Source of the DNA: CALBPI01 sp038529355
Lineage (GTDB): Bacteria; Pseudomonadota; Gammaproteobacteria; Steroidobacterales; Woeseiaceae
Length of the DNA stretch: 23,158 nucleotides
Direction: 5' to 3'
Assembly: GCA_038529355.1 (NCBI GenBank)
Contig: JBCBDU010000047.1
Location: 1-23,158 of the forward strand
A program made the position numbers and the translations under genes. Below the pieces are notes generated by a model that worked only from the letters and a program-made list of their open reading frames with translations, did no database searches and was not told where the DNA came from. Shown one piece after another: positions 21,864-23,158 of this stretch (the stretch's first letter is position 1; the number at the start of each line of letters is the position of its first letter).

Positions 21864-23158
21864 TTACGAAAACTGCTCTTCTTCGGTCGATCCGGTCAAC
21901 GCGGTCACCGAGGACTGACCGCCCTGAATGACGGTCGTGACATCATCGAAGTAGCCGGTGCCGACTTCCTGCTGATGCGCCACAAACGTGTACCCCTTGT
22001 CAGCGTCAGCGAATTCCTGCTCCTGCAACTTCACGTATGCACTCATGTCATTGCGCGCATATTCATAGGCCAAATTGAACATGCCGTGCCACATGTTGTG
22101 GACGCCGGCCAGCGTGATGAACTGATACTTGTAACCCATTGCACCCAGCTCGCGCTGGAACTTGGCAATGGTTGCATCGTCGAGGTTTTTCTTCCAGTTG
22201 AATGACGGCGAGCAGTTGTACGCAAGCAGTTGATCGGGATATTCGGCGCGTACCGCTTCTGCAAACTTGCGTGCTTCTTCGAGGCTCGGCGTTGCCGTCT
22301 CGCACCAGATCAGATCGGCATACGGCGCATACGCAATGCCGCGTGCGATCGCCTGATCGATGCCGGCGTTAGTGCGGAAGAAACCTTCCGGTGAGCGCTC
22401 ACCCTGAATGAACGGACGGTCATACTCGTCGCTGTCGCTGGTCAACAGATCTGCTGCATTCGCATCGGTGCGCGCAAGCACGATCGTCGGCGTGTCGGCG
22501 ACATCCGCGGCGAGGCGCGCTGCGACGAGTTTCTGCACCGCTTCACGCGTCGGCACCAGTACCTTGCCGCCCATGTGACCACACTTTTTGACCGACGCGA
22601 GCTGGTCCTCAAAATGCACGCCCGAAGCGCCCGCGTTGATCATCGCTTTCATCAGCTCAAACGCATTGAGTACGCCGCCAAAGCCGGCTTCGGCATCGGC
22701 AACAATCGGGGCGAAATAATCGATGTAGCCATCGCTGTTCGGCGTAACGCCTTTTTGCCATTGAATCTGATCGGCGCGGGAAAACGAGTTGTTGATGCGC
22801 TCAATCACTTTCGGTACCGAGTCAACCGGATACAGCGACTGGTCGGGATACATTGTCATGCCGGAGTTGTTGTCAGCCGCCACCTGCCAACCCGACAGAT
22901 AGATGGCTTGCACGCCTGCCTTGACCTGCTGCACTGCCTGCCCGCCGGTCAGCGCACCGAGACAGTTAACGTAGTCTTTGCCAAACTTATGTCTGGCTTC
23001 GCCATTAATCAGCGACCACAGCTTTTCGGCACCACGACGTGCCAGTGTATTCTCGCGCTTGACCGAGCCGCGCAGCCGCACGACATCCTCGGCACTGTAC
23101 GGGCGTGTGACCCCTTTCCAGCGCGGATGGTTAGCCCATTCGTCTTCAAGGCGTTTGA
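21864..23158 (-). CDS. aceA: Isocitrate lyase, N-terminus beyond window edge
   Basis: This glyoxylate-shunt enzyme cleaves isocitrate to glyoxylate and succinate. The catalytic-loop signature KKCGHMGGK (about 22564-22590) is intact. Other ICL landmarks are TGGQAVQQVKAG, YLSGWQVAADNN, MYPDQSLYP, DAEAGFGG, VHFEDQ, IVLARTDANAADLL, ETATPS, NCSPSFNWKK and the C-terminal TGSTEEEQF. A GTG at 23081 could be called as a start, but the frame stays open to the window edge and encodes family sequence there (EDEWANHPRWKGVTRPYSAE). The gene is therefore only truncated by the window, missing about 15-25 residues. It is about the length of the E. coli AceA type. Its presence suggests growth on acetate or fatty acids. 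No malate synthase is visible nearby. Confidence 0.97.
   Translation of the reverse strand, partial: KRLEDEWANHPRWKGVTRPYSAEDVVRLRGSVKRENTLARRGAEKLWSLINGEARHKFGKDYVNCLGALTGGQAVQQVKAGVQAIYLSGWQVAADNNSGMTMYPDQSLYPVDSVPKVIERINNSFSRADQIQWQKGVTPNSDGYIDYFAPIVADAEAGFGGVLNAFELMKAMINAGASGVHFEDQLASVKKCGHMGGKVLVPTREAVQKLVAARLAADVADTPTIVLARTDANAADLLTSDSDEYDRPFIQGERSPEGFFRTNAGIDQAIARGIAYAPYADLIWCETATPSLEEARKFAEAVRAEYPDQLLAYNCSPSFNWKKNLDDATIAKFQRELGAMGYKYQFITLAGVHNMWHGMFNLAYEYARNDMSAYVKLQEQEFADADKGYTFVAHQQEVGTGYFDDVTTVIQGGQSSVTALTGSTEEEQFS

Noticed and set aside
21864..23081. Isocitrate lyase starting at the GTG at 23081
   Set aside because: The frame continues upstream to the window edge with typical isocitrate lyase N-terminal sequence, so the true start lies outside the window.

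Overview
The window looks like a chromosomal segment of a moderately GC-rich Gram-negative bacterium, most likely a gammaproteobacterium. Supporting signs are lipoproteins with canonical lipoboxes, an OmpA-family protein, an outer-membrane beta-barrel, RraA, an AceA-type isocitrate lyase and a MASE1-GGDEF-EAL protein. The species cannot be named from the sequence. I saw no tRNA, rRNA, insertion sequence, integrase or CRISPR array.

Left flank (1-7118). A secreted lamin-tail/Ig-like protein runs off the left edge on the minus strand. It is followed by a secreted metzincin-type zinc metalloprotease (minus). Divergent from that is a membrane-bound GGDEF-EAL cyclic-di-GMP protein (plus), whose stop overlaps the stop of a small outer-membrane beta-barrel gene (minus). 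Next come pterin-4a-carbinolamine dehydratase (TTG start) and a strong minus-strand intrinsic terminator.

Central region (7175-20988, all minus strand). Transcription runs right to left: PP2C phosphatase, a terminator-like hairpin, Gly-rich lipoprotein, second lipoprotein, transmembrane Ser/Thr kinase with TPR and PEGA-like parts, FHA-like/PEGA/SUMF1 membrane protein, small acidic exported protein, MotA/TolQ/ExbB-like channel, actin-like-plus-FHA protein, and two paralogous membrane-anchored von Willebrand A (vWA) proteins. A gap of 216 bases separates these from a glycine-zipper OmpA-family protein. From 19966 to 8141 the genes overlap by 1-4 bases or are separated by at most about 45 bases, so this is very probably one operon.

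This operon is the most interesting part of the window. The two vWA proteins begin with a basic N-terminus and a transmembrane helix that starts with an Asp (motif SFLDCxxCGFGA), which resembles the ExbD/TolR/MotB stator helix. They lie beside a TolQ/ExbB-like channel that keeps both conserved pore threonines. No ordinary ExbD or TolR is present. My reading is a proton-motive-force-driven envelope machine in which a vWA pair replaces ExbD/TolR. It would be controlled by Ser/Thr phosphorylation (kinase, PP2C, FHA domains) and connected to the periplasm and outer membrane by PEGA/SUMF1 and TPR domains, two lipoproteins and perhaps the OmpA-family protein. I do not recognise it as a named system.

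Right flank (20989-23158). A 246-base divergent promoter region precedes rraA (plus). A hairpin-containing convergent spacer separates it from aceA (minus), whose N-terminus lies beyond the right edge.
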